From Parablautia sp. Marseille-Q6255 (GTDB lineage Bacteria > Bacillota > Clostridia > Lachnospirales > Lachnospiraceae), in contig NZ_CATNVD010000005.1 of the NCBI RefSeq assembly GCF_951230155.1, forward strand, positions 124,001 to 188,000: a DNA stretch of 64,000 bases. The letters run 5' to 3'. Position 1 is the first letter of the stretch, and each line of letters starts with the position of its first letter. Under the pieces are notes generated by a model that was given only the letters and a program-made list of their open reading frames with translations, had not been told where the DNA came from and did no database searches. Position numbers and translations under genes: made by a program. Of this stretch, positions 17,284 to 26,609 are shown in pieces.

Positions 17284-18225
17284 ATGGAATTCAGACATAA
17301 ATCTGTACTTTTGGAAGAAAGCATTGAGTCACTTTGCATAAAGCCGGATGGAATTTATGTAGACGGCACGCTTGGAGGCGGCGGACATTCCTATGAGATA
17401 TGCAGGAGACTGTCCGGGAAAGGACGGCTGATCGGCATTGATCAGGATGAGGCGGCGATAGAGGCGGCCACAGGGCGCTTAGGGGAGTTTAAAGACCGGG
17501 TGACGATCGTGCGGAGCAATTACTGCAATATGCGCGGGGAGCTCGGAAAATTAGGGATTACATCCGTAGATGGAGTCATTTTGGATCTGGGGGTCTCCTC
17601 CTACCAGCTGGATGAAGCAAGCCGCGGATTTACGTATCGGGAGGACGTACCGCTGGATATGAGAATGGATCAGCGGCAGTCCATGACGGCGAAGGATATC
17701 GTGAACGGGTACAGCGAGATGGAGCTATATCGCATCATCCGCGATTATGGGGAAGACCGGTTCGCAAAAAATATCGCGCGCCATATCGTAAATGCGAGAA
17801 AAGAAAAAACACTGGAAACAACTGGGGAGTTAATTCATGTTATAAAAGCGGCGATACCGGCAAAGGTAAGAGCTGTGGGAGGACACCCGGCCAAAAAGAC
17901 ATTTCAGGCAATCCGGATCGAGCTGAACCGGGAACTGGAGGTGCTGGAGGATTCACTGGAGGATATGATCGATCTTCTGAATGACGGGGGAAGGATCTGT
18001 GTGATCACCTTTCATTCACTGGAGGACCGGATCGTGAAAAATAAATTCCGGCAGTGCGAGGCACCATGTACATGCCCAAAGGATTTTCCTGTATGTGTAT
18101 GCGGGAAAAAGTCAAAGGGGAGAGTCATTACGAGAAAGCCAATTGTACCATCACAACGGGAATTGGAAGAGAACAGCAGGGCGAAAAGCTCAAAGCTTAG
18201 GGTTTTTGAGCGTAAAATACAGTAG
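17284..18225 (+). CDS. rsmH: 16S rRNA m4C1402 N4-methyltransferase RsmH (MraW)
   Basis: 313 residues, the normal length. Motifs are HKSVLLEE at residues 5-12, the SAM loop [10 protein letters not shown] near 28-37, and [10 protein letters not shown] near 99-108. HSLEDR near 244-249 closes the catalytic region. The C-terminal cysteines ([14 protein letters not shown]) are typical of Firmicutes homologues. GGGGAGGA precedes the ATG. It is the second gene of the dcw operon. Confidence 0.96.
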   Translation: MEFRHKSVLLEESIESLCIKPDGIYVDGTLGGGGHSYEICRRLSGKGRLIGIDQDEAAIEAATGRLGEFKDRVTIVRSNYCNMRGELGKLGITSVDGVILDLGVSSYQLDEASRGFTYREDVPLDMRMDQRQSMTAKDIVNGYSEMELYRIIRDYGEDRFAKNIARHIVNARKEKTLETTGELIHVIKAAIPAKVRAVGGHPAKKTFQAIRIELNRELEVLEDSLEDMIDLLNDGGRICVITFHSLEDRIVKNKFRQCEAPCTCPKDFPVCVCGKKSKGRVITRKPIVPSQRELEENSRAKSSKLRVFERKIQ

Positions 18226-18241
18226 AGGCAGGTAATACAGG

Positions 18242-18751
18242 ATGGCAAGAGTAGAACATATGCGCGGGAAGGGTCGCGAACAGCAGAGGAATACGCAGGG
18301 GAGAAGAGTATATACGTATGTGGATGGTACCGCAGTACGTAAGCTTCAAAGCGCCCCGCAGGAGGGACCTCAGAGAAAAAAGAAATCTTCTACGAGTCTT
18401 GCTACGAGGAGGAACAGAGCGCGTGCGCTCCAGATGAATCTGGGATATGTCACATTTTTGACTGTTGCAGCTGTTATTACTGTATTTATGTGTGTGAATT
18501 TTCTTCAGCTTCAGGCAAACGGGACGAGGCTTCAAAAAGAGGTGACTGCTTTAGCGGCACAGCTTGACGCTGCGGTTCTGGAAAATGATTCTGACTACAA
18601 CAGGATCATGACAGGTGTGGATATGGAGCATGTAAAAGATGTCGCGATGAATGAGCTTGGCATGGTCCAGGCAAAGAAATCACAGATCGTTACGTATGAG
18701 ATCGAGGACAGTGATTATGTGAGACAGTATTCCGATGTGCCGGAAGAGTAG
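18242..18751 (+). CDS. ftsL: FtsL-like cell division protein
   Basis: 169-residue single-pass protein. A long basic cytoplasmic tail (residues 1-65) is followed by a membrane span near 67-89, a short heptad coiled coil (about 90-120) and a periplasmic-side tail with ELGM near 138-141, a motif shared by FtsL and DivIC proteins. Position between rsmH and the transpeptidase gene supports FtsL, which joins DivIB and DivIC to activate FtsW/FtsI. The sequence family is poorly conserved, so the name rests on topology and position. Confidence 0.85.
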   Translation: MARVEHMRGKGREQQRNTQGRRVYTYVDGTAVRKLQSAPQEGPQRKKKSSTSLATRRNRARALQMNLGYVTFLTVAAVITVFMCVNFLQLQANGTRLQKEVTALAAQLDAAVLENDSDYNRIMTGVDMEHVKDVAMNELGMVQAKKSQIVTYEIEDSDYVRQYSDVPEE

Positions 18752-18760
18752 GTGAAGTAG

Positions 18761-21040
18761 TTGGCAAGAGGAAACCGTACAAAAAAAGAACGAAGATTTA
18801 CGAGAAAAATGCAAATAAAGCTTCTGGCTGTATTTGCATTCATTTTATTATGTTTAATTCTTATTTTAATGCGCATTGTGTACATTAATGTGCACAGTGG
18901 CAAACGATATGCAAAGCAGGTGCTGTCGCAGGAGAACTATGACAGCCAGACGCTTTACAGCAGACGGGGAGAGATCCAGGACGCAAACGGCAGACTGCTG
19001 GCATACAGTGAAAAGGTATATAACCTGGTCCTTGACTGCAAGGCAGTCAATCAGGAGGTCGACGGGGAGAAGATCTACATTGAGCCGACGATCGATGCGC
19101 TGACAGCAGTATTTGAGGAGCTGGACGCCGGAATCGTAAGAGACGTGATCGTCGGGGAGAAAACGTGTGACAGCCAGTATCAGGTGCTTCTGGAAAAGGT
19201 GACAGAGGATCAGAAGGATGCATATGAGGCGTACGTATCCCTTGATGCGGATCGCGAGATCTCAGACGAGCAGCGCAAAGCGCTCCAGAAGGTCACAGGC
19301 GTATGGTTTGAAGAGGAATTTGTGCGCCGCTATCCGCTCGATACGGTTGCGAGCACGGTGATCGGATTTTCCAATTCCGTTGGAGACGGGATCGCCGGGC
19401 TGGAGGCTTATTATGATACGCAGCTAAAGGGAACCAACGGTCGTGTGTTTGGATACCTCAATGAGAACCAGGAGTATGAGAGGAAGACGATCCCGCCGCA
19501 GAACGGGTATACGCTGCAGACGACGCTGGATGTGAATGTCCAGGAGATTGTGGAGAAGTACATTGCAGAATTTGACGAGGCGTATGGCACAGATAATGAC
19601 AATGGGACAGCAAAGCACGGTGCGAAAAATGTAGGCGTCATGATCATGGACCCAAATACGGGGAGTGTTCTGGCGATGGCGACAAACTCCGGCTATAATC
19701 TGAACGATCCGCAGAACCTCGAAGCGTGGTACACGCAGTCCGAGATCAAGGCAATGACGGATGAGCAGTACGTGGAGGCGCTCAACAGTATGTGGAAAAA
19801 TTTCTGCGTCTCAGATGGGATCGAGCCGGGATCTACGTTTAAGCCGGTCACGATATCTGCCGCGCTTGAATGCGGAGCGGTGACGGAGAATGATTCCTTT
19901 TACTGTGACAGCGGAGAGCAGGTGACGGATACGTATATCCGGTGTGATGCATGGCCAAATGCGCACGGCGATGAAACACTTGGCGATGTCCTGAAAAATT
20001 CGTGCAACGACGGTCTGATGGCGGTCGGAAGAGCCATGGGCGTTTCACGCTTTATTGAGTATCAGACACTGTTTAATTTCGGCAGACCAACGGGCATTGA
20101 CCTGCCAAATGAAGCCTCCGGCGCAGTTTATACGCAGGAGACGATGAATGAGGTAGAGCTTGCCACGTGTACCTTCGGCCAGGGACTTACCTGTACGATG
20201 GTGCAGCAGGCGGCTGCATTTGCGGCAGTAATAAACGGCGGATATTATTATCAGCCGCATCTGGTAGACAAGATCTTTAATGAGGATGGAAAGCTGGTGC
20301 GGGATTCGTCCGGCCTACTTTTAAAGCAGACGATCTCAGGAGACGTCTCAGAGACGATGCGGGGCTATCTTGAGACTGCTGTAAAGGAAGGTACCGGAAG
20401 GCGGGCGCAGGTGCCGGGCTACCGGATCGGAGGAAAGACGGGTACAGCGGAGAAGATCGACCCAGAGACCGGGCGGCGTGCAGAAGGAAAGTATCTCGTT
20501 TCCTTTATCGGCGCGGCTCCGATCAATGATCCGGAGGTGATCATCTACGTCGTAGTCGATGAGCCGAATGTTGATAATCAGGCAAACAGTACGTATGCGC
20601 AGGAGATCTATCAGAAGATCGCGACAGAAGTGCTTCCGTATCTCGGCATTTATCCGACCGAGGACGTGACGCCGGAGCTGCTTGCTTCCCTGGGTCTTGA
20701 GGAAGAGGATCTCGGAGAAGAGGTGGTCAAGACCTTCCAGGCATATGACTCCTACGGTACGCTCCATCAGGATGCGCGCGTGGAGGGCGGACAGGTCATA
20801 AATGGCGCGGGCGCCGTAGTCGAGGGCGCGACGATCGCAGAGGACGGGACGGTATACGATGCGTATATGAACCCCGTGTCAACGGTTGAGGTCGACCAGA
20901 CAAATCAAAACGCGATCGACCCGAAAACAGAGAACCCGGGGATCGCGCTTCCGCCAAGTGAAAACGATGACGCTGCAGAAGATACGACCGTCTGGGACGC
21001 CACTGCAGTGGAGGACGATGGGGAAGACACCGCTTTGTAG
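18761..21040 (+). CDS. ftsI: Division-specific class B penicillin-binding protein (FtsI/PBP2B-type)
   Basis: 759-residue transpeptidase that crosslinks septal peptidoglycan. A basic N-tail and one membrane span (about 20-43) precede the pedestal domain. Catalytic motifs are all intact: STFK at Ser358, SCN at Ser414 and KTG at Lys559. Translation probably starts at TTG 18761 with AGGTGAAG upstream. After the transpeptidase domain comes a roughly 120-residue tail. Residues 662-704 (20744-20872) are a 43-residue module that recurs at the C-terminus of DivIB. The last 35 residues are Asp/Glu-rich. No PASTA repeat is seen. A terminator follows the gene. Confidence 0.93.
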   Translation: MARGNRTKKERRFTRKMQIKLLAVFAFILLCLILILMRIVYINVHSGKRYAKQVLSQENYDSQTLYSRRGEIQDANGRLLAYSEKVYNLVLDCKAVNQEVDGEKIYIEPTIDALTAVFEELDAGIVRDVIVGEKTCDSQYQVLLEKVTEDQKDAYEAYVSLDADREISDEQRKALQKVTGVWFEEEFVRRYPLDTVASTVIGFSNSVGDGIAGLEAYYDTQLKGTNGRVFGYLNENQEYERKTIPPQNGYTLQTTLDVNVQEIVEKYIAEFDEAYGTDNDNGTAKHGAKNVGVMIMDPNTGSVLAMATNSGYNLNDPQNLEAWYTQSEIKAMTDEQYVEALNSMWKNFCVSDGIEPGSTFKPVTISAALECGAVTENDSFYCDSGEQVTDTYIRCDAWPNAHGDETLGDVLKNSCNDGLMAVGRAMGVSRFIEYQTLFNFGRPTGIDLPNEASGAVYTQETMNEVELATCTFGQGLTCTMVQQAAAFAAVINGGYYYQPHLVDKIFNEDGKLVRDSSGLLLKQTISGDVSETMRGYLETAVKEGTGRRAQVPGYRIGGKTGTAEKIDPETGRRAEGKYLVSFIGAAPINDPEVIIYVVVDEPNVDNQANSTYAQEIYQKIATEVLPYLGIYPTEDVTPELLASLGLEEEDLGEEVVKTFQAYDSYGTLHQDARVEGGQVINGAGAVVEGATIAEDGTVYDAYMNPVSTVEVDQTNQNAIDPKTENPGIALPPSENDDAAEDTTVWDATAVEDDGEDTAL
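20744..20872 (+). repeat. C-terminal module copy 1 (in FtsI), shared with DivIB
   Basis: 43 codons starting YDSYGTL and ending DAYMN. Aligned without gaps to the DivIB copy at 28982-29110 there are 21 identities, mostly Gly, Val, Tyr and Asp at regular intervals. See the findings. Confidence 0.8.
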
Positions 21041-21097
21041 CAGAAAAGGCATGAAAAGCTTCCGGCAGATACAGCCGGTCTTGGCAGACAGCATAAA

Positions 21098-21154
21098 CGG
21101 GATATTTTCCGGGAGAGACAGTGATGTACTCCCGGAGGATATCCCGGTTTTTTT
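21098..21154 (+). terminator. Internal terminator between ftsI and spoVD
   Basis: An 18-bp stem with G-T pairs (21098-21115 with 21129-21146), containing CGGGATAT and ATATCCCG arms, followed by seven or more T. It should separate or reduce read-through from the division genes into spoVD-mraY-murD-ftsW. Confidence 0.85.
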
Positions 21155-21272
21155 GTGGTACAGATGCAAAAAGAATTTCATTGCCGGCACTGTGTATGCG
21201 GCGCGGGAAAATGCGTGCATTGCTTTACGAAAAGAGGAATATACTGTATTAAAACTTGATATGAGGGGTTTT

Positions 21273-23012
21273 ATGCAGAAAACAAAACCGTTTCACCGGC
21301 GCAAGGTGGTGGTGGTATTCTTTGGCTGTATGCTTGCCCTGGTGCTGCTCGGGGGAAGACTTGCGTATCTGATGATCGTCCGGTCAGAGTATTATGCGGC
21401 GCTGGCTCAGGATCTGCATGAGCGGGAGCGGGAGATCAAGGCAGCCCGTGGAAAGATCCTCGACCGCAACGGAGTAGTCCTGGCAGATAACCGCACTGTC
21501 TGTACGGTCTCTGTGATCCACAGTCAGATAAAGGAGCCGGAGCGTGTGACGCAGGTGCTTGCGAAGGAGCTGGATATGGAACCGGAGGAGGTGCGCAAAC
21601 GTGTGGAGAAGGTAAGCTCCATTGAGCGGATCCGGAAAAATGTCGATAAGGAGATCGGGGACCGCATCCGCAATTATAATCTGGCAGGAGTGAAGGTGGA
21701 TGAGGACTATCGCAGATACTATCCGTACGGGAGCATGGCGTCAAAGGTGCTTGGATTTACAGGCGCGGATAATCAGGGGATCATCGGGCTGGAGGTAGAG
21801 TATGAAAAGAAGCTTTCCGGCACACCCGGGAGGATACTTACGCTCACAGATGCAAGAGGGGTAGAGCTTGCAGATACCGGGGAGCGCAGGCAGGAGCCTG
21901 TTGCAGGCAATGATCTGGTGATCAGCATGGATTACAATATCCAGCAGTATGCAGAGCAGGCAGCGCGCCGCGTCATGGAGCAGAAGCAGGCAGACAGCGT
22001 ATCGATTCTGATCATGAACCCGTCAAACGGAGAGATTTATGCGATGACAAATGTGCCGGAGTTTGATCTCAATGATCCGTATACGCTGCCCGCAGCCGCG
22101 CAGCAGGACAGCGGACAGAGCAGGCAGGATGCACTGAACCAGATGTGGAGGAACGGATGCATCAATGATACGTACGAGCCGGGATCGACCTTTAAGATCA
22201 TCACTGCGGCAGCCGGGCTGGATGCGGGAGTCGTTACACTGGAGGATCATTTTTCGTGTCCCGGCTTTAAGATCGTTGAGGACAGGAGGATCCGCTGCCA
22301 CAAGGTCGGCGGACACGGTGCGGAGAACTTTTTACAGGCGACTCAGAATTCCTGCAATCCGGTTTTTATCGAGGTAGGGCTGCGGCTTGGGACAGACCGT
22401 TACTTTTCTTACTTTGAGCAGTTCGGGTTAAAGGAAAAAACGGGGATCGATCTGCCCGGGGAGGCTGCGACGATCATGCACAGGAAAGAGAATGTCGGGC
22501 AGGTGGAGCTTGCCACGATCGCATTCGGACAGTCCTTTCAGATCACTCCGGTCCAGCTTGCTGCGACGGTCAGCTCGATCATCAACGGCGGGATACGCAT
22601 AACGCCGCACTTCGGCGTCAGCGTACAGTCCGGCGACGGCGCTTTGCTGGAGGTGCTGCGCTATGAGGAGGACAACAGGATCCTCTCAGAGGAGACTTCT
22701 GAGACAATGCGATACCTCCTGGAGCAGGTCGTGGACGGCGGCTCAGGAAAAAACGCCTATATCGAGGGATACCGCATCGGCGGAAAGACTGCGACCTCTG
22801 AGACGCTGCCGCGAAGCGCGAATAAATATATTTCCTCCTTTATCGGTTTCGCACCGGCAGATGATCCGCAGGTGCTGGGACTGTGCATCATCAACAATCC
22901 GCAGGGCGTGTACTACGGAGGTACGATCGCGGCTCCGGTGATCCGGGAAATGTTTGAGAACATCCTTCCTTATCTGGGAATTGAAAAAAGTGCGGCATCA
23001 TTTGACAGATAG
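21273..23012 (+). CDS. spoVD: Class B penicillin-binding protein, SpoVD-type, with KTA third motif
   Basis: 579 residues. A single membrane span near 12-32 precedes the pedestal domain and transpeptidase domain. The active-site motifs are STFK at Ser305 and SCN at Ser360. The third motif reads KTAT at Lys505, with Ala where KTG has Gly. The frame stays open far upstream, but GAGGGG at 21263-21268 sets the ATG at 21273 (MQKTKPF). Two class B PBP genes in tandem at this position usually mean a vegetative PBP2B followed by sporulation-specific SpoVD. No PASTA domain is present. A promoter should lie in 21155-21272; only weak matches were seen. Confidence 0.88.
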   Translation: MQKTKPFHRRKVVVVFFGCMLALVLLGGRLAYLMIVRSEYYAALAQDLHEREREIKAARGKILDRNGVVLADNRTVCTVSVIHSQIKEPERVTQVLAKELDMEPEEVRKRVEKVSSIERIRKNVDKEIGDRIRNYNLAGVKVDEDYRRYYPYGSMASKVLGFTGADNQGIIGLEVEYEKKLSGTPGRILTLTDARGVELADTGERRQEPVAGNDLVISMDYNIQQYAEQAARRVMEQKQADSVSILIMNPSNGEIYAMTNVPEFDLNDPYTLPAAAQQDSGQSRQDALNQMWRNGCINDTYEPGSTFKIITAAAGLDAGVVTLEDHFSCPGFKIVEDRRIRCHKVGGHGAENFLQATQNSCNPVFIEVGLRLGTDRYFSYFEQFGLKEKTGIDLPGEAATIMHRKENVGQVELATIAFGQSFQITPVQLAATVSSIINGGIRITPHFGVSVQSGDGALLEVLRYEEDNRILSEETSETMRYLLEQVVDGGSGKNAYIEGYRIGGKTATSETLPRSANKYISSFIGFAPADDPQVLGLCIINNPQGVYYGGTIAAPVIREMFENILPYLGIEKSAASFDR

Positions 23013-23073
23013 CATGGCATGTGATAAAAATAAAGTGATAAAAAACGTAAGAAAGACAAGACGAGGTGTAAAA

Positions 23074-24051
23074 ATGGTGATTAGTCAGGATGTATTGATT
23101 CCGTTGTTTGCAGCATTTATTATCAGTGTAGCGCTGAGCCCCTTTGTGATACCGTTTCTTCAGAAGCTGAAGATCGGACAGACAGAGCGGGAGGAGGGAG
23201 TAAAATCCCACCTGAAAAAAGCAGGGACCCCGACCATGGGAGGTCTGATCATCCTGATCAGTATTGCCGTGACCTCTCTGTTTTATATTGGCAGATTCCC
23301 GCGCATGGTGCCGGTATTATTTCTGGTGCTGGGCTTTGGGATCATCGGACTGCTCGACGACTACCTGAAGGTAGTGCTGCGCCGCTCGGATGGACTCTAC
23401 CCGAAGCAGAAGATGCTTGGACAGCTCATAGTGACAACGATCTTTATTGTATATGTATGGAATATGGATTCTTCCTGTCTGGAGTTTCTGATCCCGTTTT
23501 CCGGGGGCACAGTGCTTTCCGGGGATACGGTACGGATCATTGCGGTGCCGATCGCATATCTGGCGATCATCGGTACGGTAAATGGGGTGAATTTCACAGA
23601 CGGTCTGGATGGTCTGGCGACCGGCGTGACGACAATGGTAGCTGTGTTTTTTACGCTGGCGTCCCTGGTGCTTGGGGGCGGTATTGAGCCGCTCACAGCG
23701 GCTGTGACAGGCGCCCTGCTGGGCTTTTTGCTGTTTAATGTATATCCGGCCAAGGTGTTTATGGGAGATACAGGATCTCTGGCGCTTGGCGGCTTTGTGG
23801 CAGGAGCAGCGTACGTGATGAAGATGCCGCTTTTTATCCCGATCGTCGGACTGATCTATTTTGTCGAGGTGCTCTCGGTCATGATACAGGTCACATACTT
23901 CAAAAAGACTGGGGGAAAGCGTTTCTTTAAGATGGCGCCGATCCATCATCATTTTGAGCTGTGCGGATGGTCTGAGACGCGCGTGGTGACAGTATTTACC
24001 GTGCTCACAGCTTTTCTCTGTCTGCTGGCGCTGGTCGGCATCAACGGATAG
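23074..24051 (+). CDS. mraY: Phospho-N-acetylmuramoyl-pentapeptide transferase
   Basis: 325-residue polytopic membrane enzyme making lipid I from UDP-MurNAc-pentapeptide and undecaprenyl phosphate. DDYLK near residues 90-94, the aspartates in NFTDGLDGLATG near 172-183 and FMGDTGSLALG near 229-239 form the Mg site, and HHHFE near 290-294 is the MraY-specific motif. The longer open frame begins at 22954 inside spoVD, but GAGGTG at 23063-23068 precedes the ATG at 23074. Confidence 0.96.
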   Translation: MVISQDVLIPLFAAFIISVALSPFVIPFLQKLKIGQTEREEGVKSHLKKAGTPTMGGLIILISIAVTSLFYIGRFPRMVPVLFLVLGFGIIGLLDDYLKVVLRRSDGLYPKQKMLGQLIVTTIFIVYVWNMDSSCLEFLIPFSGGTVLSGDTVRIIAVPIAYLAIIGTVNGVNFTDGLDGLATGVTTMVAVFFTLASLVLGGGIEPLTAAVTGALLGFLLFNVYPAKVFMGDTGSLALGGFVAGAAYVMKMPLFIPIVGLIYFVEVLSVMIQVTYFKKTGGKRFFKMAPIHHHFELCGWSETRVVTVFTVLTAFLCLLALVGING

Positions 24052-24081
24052 ACGGGCGGATGTTGCGATGGGAGGAAAAAA

Positions 24082-25440
24082 ATGAAACTTTCAGGAAAAA
24101 GGGTCCTGGTCTTTGGCGCCGGGATCAGCGGGATCGGTGCGGCGAAGCTGCTGCTTGACGCATCGGCAGAGGTTATTTTATATGATGGAAATGAGTCGTT
24201 AAATAAGGAGGAGCTGCAGGCGAAGCTTCCTTGCAGGGGCAGACTGCAGATCGTACTGGGAGAGCTGGAGGATGCGCTCATGGATACTCTGGATCTCGTG
24301 GCAGTAAGTCCCGGCGTACCGCTGGATCTGCCGGCAGTGTGCCGGCTTCGCAGCCGCCATATTCCGATCTGGGGAGAGGTAGAGCTGGCATGGCAGTGCG
24401 GCAGAGGAGATGTGCTTGCGATCACAGGAACAAACGGAAAGACGACAACAACGAGTCTTCTGGGTGCGATCATGAAAGCATGGAAGGATGAGACTTACGT
24501 TGTGGGCAATATCGGCAATCCCTATACAGAGGCGGCGCCGCATATGAGCGAGGCTGCGGTCACAGTAGCGGAGATCAGCAGCTTTCAGCTTGAGACGATC
24601 GACACATTTGCGCCGAAGGTGAGCGCGATCCTCAATATCACGCCAGATCATCTGAACCGTCATCATACGATGGAGGAGTACATACGAGTGAAGGAGCTGA
24701 TCACTAAAAATCAGCGGCCGGAGGATACGTGTGTGCTGAATTACGAGGACGCTCTTTTGCGTGAGTTTGGAAAGACACTGAAAACAAGGGTCATTTATTT
24801 CAGCAGTCTGCATAAACTGGAACAGGGAATGTATCTGGACAAAGAGAGGATCTGTTATCGGGATGAAGCGGGGGAGCAGGTGCTGTGCTCGACAAAGGAG
24901 CTGCACCTTCCGGGCAGGCATAATCACGAAAATGTAATGGCTGCCGCTGCGATGGCACTGGCATACGGCGTACCGATGGAGGTGATCCGCGCAGTCGCTG
25001 TTGATTTTCAGGCAGTGGAGCACCGGATCGAGTACGTGACGGAAAAGCACGGGGTTGTTTACTATAATGATTCCAAGGGAACAAACCCGGACGCGGCGAT
25101 AAAGGGGATCCAGGCGATGGATCGTCCTACGCTGTTGATCGGCGGGGGATATGACAAGGATTCCTCCTACACAGAGTGGATCGAATCGTTTGAGGGGAAG
25201 GTGAAGTACCTGGTACTGATCGGGCAGACAAAGGAAAAAATCGCAAAGGCTGCCCGGGACTGCGGCTTTACAGATGTTATCATGGCCGAGACGCTGGAAG
25301 AGGCGGTCCGGATATGTGCAGACAGAGCAACAAGCGGAGACGCAGTGCTCCTTTCTCCGGCGTGTGCAAGCTGGGGGATGTTCCCGAACTATGAGGTGAG
25401 GGGAAGGCGATTCAAAGAACTGGTAAATCAATTATCATAG
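24082..25440 (+). CDS. murD: UDP-MurNAc-L-alanine:D-glutamate ligase
   Basis: 452 residues, the normal length. It is a cytoplasmic Mur ligase adding D-Glu to UDP-MurNAc-L-Ala. The N-terminal Rossmann-like domain begins with VLVFGAGISGIG. The ATP loop GTNGKTTTT lies near 115-123, NITPDHLNRH near 194-203, and HRIE near 313-316. GGAGG precedes the ATG. It follows mraY by 30 bases and precedes ftsW. Confidence 0.96.
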   Translation: MKLSGKRVLVFGAGISGIGAAKLLLDASAEVILYDGNESLNKEELQAKLPCRGRLQIVLGELEDALMDTLDLVAVSPGVPLDLPAVCRLRSRHIPIWGEVELAWQCGRGDVLAITGTNGKTTTTSLLGAIMKAWKDETYVVGNIGNPYTEAAPHMSEAAVTVAEISSFQLETIDTFAPKVSAILNITPDHLNRHHTMEEYIRVKELITKNQRPEDTCVLNYEDALLREFGKTLKTRVIYFSSLHKLEQGMYLDKERICYRDEAGEQVLCSTKELHLPGRHNHENVMAAAAMALAYGVPMEVIRAVAVDFQAVEHRIEYVTEKHGVVYYNDSKGTNPDAAIKGIQAMDRPTLLIGGGYDKDSSYTEWIESFEGKVKYLVLIGQTKEKIAKAARDCGFTDVIMAETLEEAVRICADRATSGDAVLLSPACASWGMFPNYEVRGRRFKELVNQLS

Positions 25441-25451
25441 GAAGTGATTGG

Positions 25452-26543
25452 TTGCAGTCAAAGTCAGGGAAAACAGACGGGATACTGTTTGTTCTCGTAT
25501 TATTTCTTACCGCCTTCGGGCTGGTCGTTCTTTACAGTATGAGCGCATATAATGGGCAGGTCCGCTTTGGTGACTCTGCCTATTATTTTAAGAAGCAATT
25601 CTTTGCGGTAGCGCTGGGGCTGGTGGTGATGTGCCAGATAGCGGCGCTGGATTACCACGTGCTCCTGCGTTTTTCTGTACCGGCATATATGCTTTCTCTT
25701 GTACTCTCCGGCGCAGTTTTGCTCTTTGGAGATGCGTACAATGGTTCCAGACGCTGGCTGTCCATCGGACCTCTTTCTTTTCAGCCGGCAGAGTATGCAA
25801 AGCCGGCCGTTATCCTGCTTCTGGCAGGGATCGTAGGGAGGATGGACTACCGAAAGAGCGGACGCATGATCGGGGCAGTGCTGCTTCTGGTGCTTCCGGT
25901 CATTGGTCTGGTTGGCACAAATAATCTGAGCACCGCAGTGATCATACTGGGGATCGCCGTACTGATGATCTTTCTTTCTAATCCGCGGTATCTGCCGTTT
26001 TTGTGGATCGTTCTGGCCGGGAGCGGCTTCCTTGGCATATTCCTGAGCCTGGAATCCTACCGTCTGGAGCGGCTTGCCATCTGGCGCAACCCGGAGCTTT
26101 ACGAAAAGGGCTATCAGACGATGCAGGGGCTTTACGCGATCGGCTCGGGCGGCCTGTTTGGGCGGGGGCTTGGGAACAGCCTGCAAAAGCTCGGATTTGT
26201 GCCGGAGGCACAAAATGATATGATCTTTGCAGTGATCTGCGAAGAAATGGGGCTGATCGGCGCGCTTCTTCTGATGCTTTTGTTCCTGCTGCTGATCTGG
26301 CGGTTTATGGTGATCGCGACGCATGCGCCGGATCTGTCAGGGACGCTGATCGCTGCCGGGATACTGGGGCACATTGCACTTCAGGTTATTTTAAACATTG
26401 CGGTTGTGACAAATACGATCCCTAATACGGGTATCACGCTTCCGTTCATCAGCTATGGCGGCACCTCTGTGCTGTTTCTGCTCTCCGAGATGGGGCTGGC
26501 GCTTTCTGTCAGCAGACACTGCAGTTATCCGGGAAAACGGTAA
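25452..26543 (+). CDS. ftsW: SEDS lipid II glycosyltransferase FtsW/SpoVE
   Basis: 363-residue protein of the SEDS family with about ten membrane segments. It polymerises lipid II with a partner class B PBP. Conserved features include SRRWL near 99-103, PAEYAKP near 112-118, GLFGRGLGNS near 236-245, the extracellular loop PEAQNDMIFAVICEE, and NTGITLPFISYGGTS near 319-333. TTG at 25452 is the start, with GGAAGTG upstream. Its place after spoVD and murD leaves open whether it works mainly as FtsW in division or SpoVE in the spore cortex; no second SEDS gene is in this window. Confidence 0.92.
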   Translation: MQSKSGKTDGILFVLVLFLTAFGLVVLYSMSAYNGQVRFGDSAYYFKKQFFAVALGLVVMCQIAALDYHVLLRFSVPAYMLSLVLSGAVLLFGDAYNGSRRWLSIGPLSFQPAEYAKPAVILLLAGIVGRMDYRKSGRMIGAVLLLVLPVIGLVGTNNLSTAVIILGIAVLMIFLSNPRYLPFLWIVLAGSGFLGIFLSLESYRLERLAIWRNPELYEKGYQTMQGLYAIGSGGLFGRGLGNSLQKLGFVPEAQNDMIFAVICEEMGLIGALLLMLLFLLLIWRFMVIATHAPDLSGTLIAAGILGHIALQVILNIAVVTNTIPNTGITLPFISYGGTSVLFLLSEMGLALSVSRHCSYPGKR

Positions 26544-26609
26544 AAGGTGTAACAAAATGTCCTTTCCGGCATATACTAAGATATAAGAACAAGGAGCCGG
26601 AGGATACAA

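Noticed and set aside
21155-21272. Possible spoVD promoter (TTGCTT with TATACT or TACTGT)
   Set aside because: Spacers of 14 or 16 bases with weak hexamers; a sporulation-sigma promoter could also be used, so none was called.
24199-25431. 410-codon minus-strand open frame
   Set aside because: Antisense shadow of murD; composition is not protein-like.
26549-26577. Possible murA promoter (GTAACA, 17 bases, TATACT)
   Set aside because: The -10 is good but the -35 matches only half the consensus; murA can be read from upstream. Left out as unsupported.
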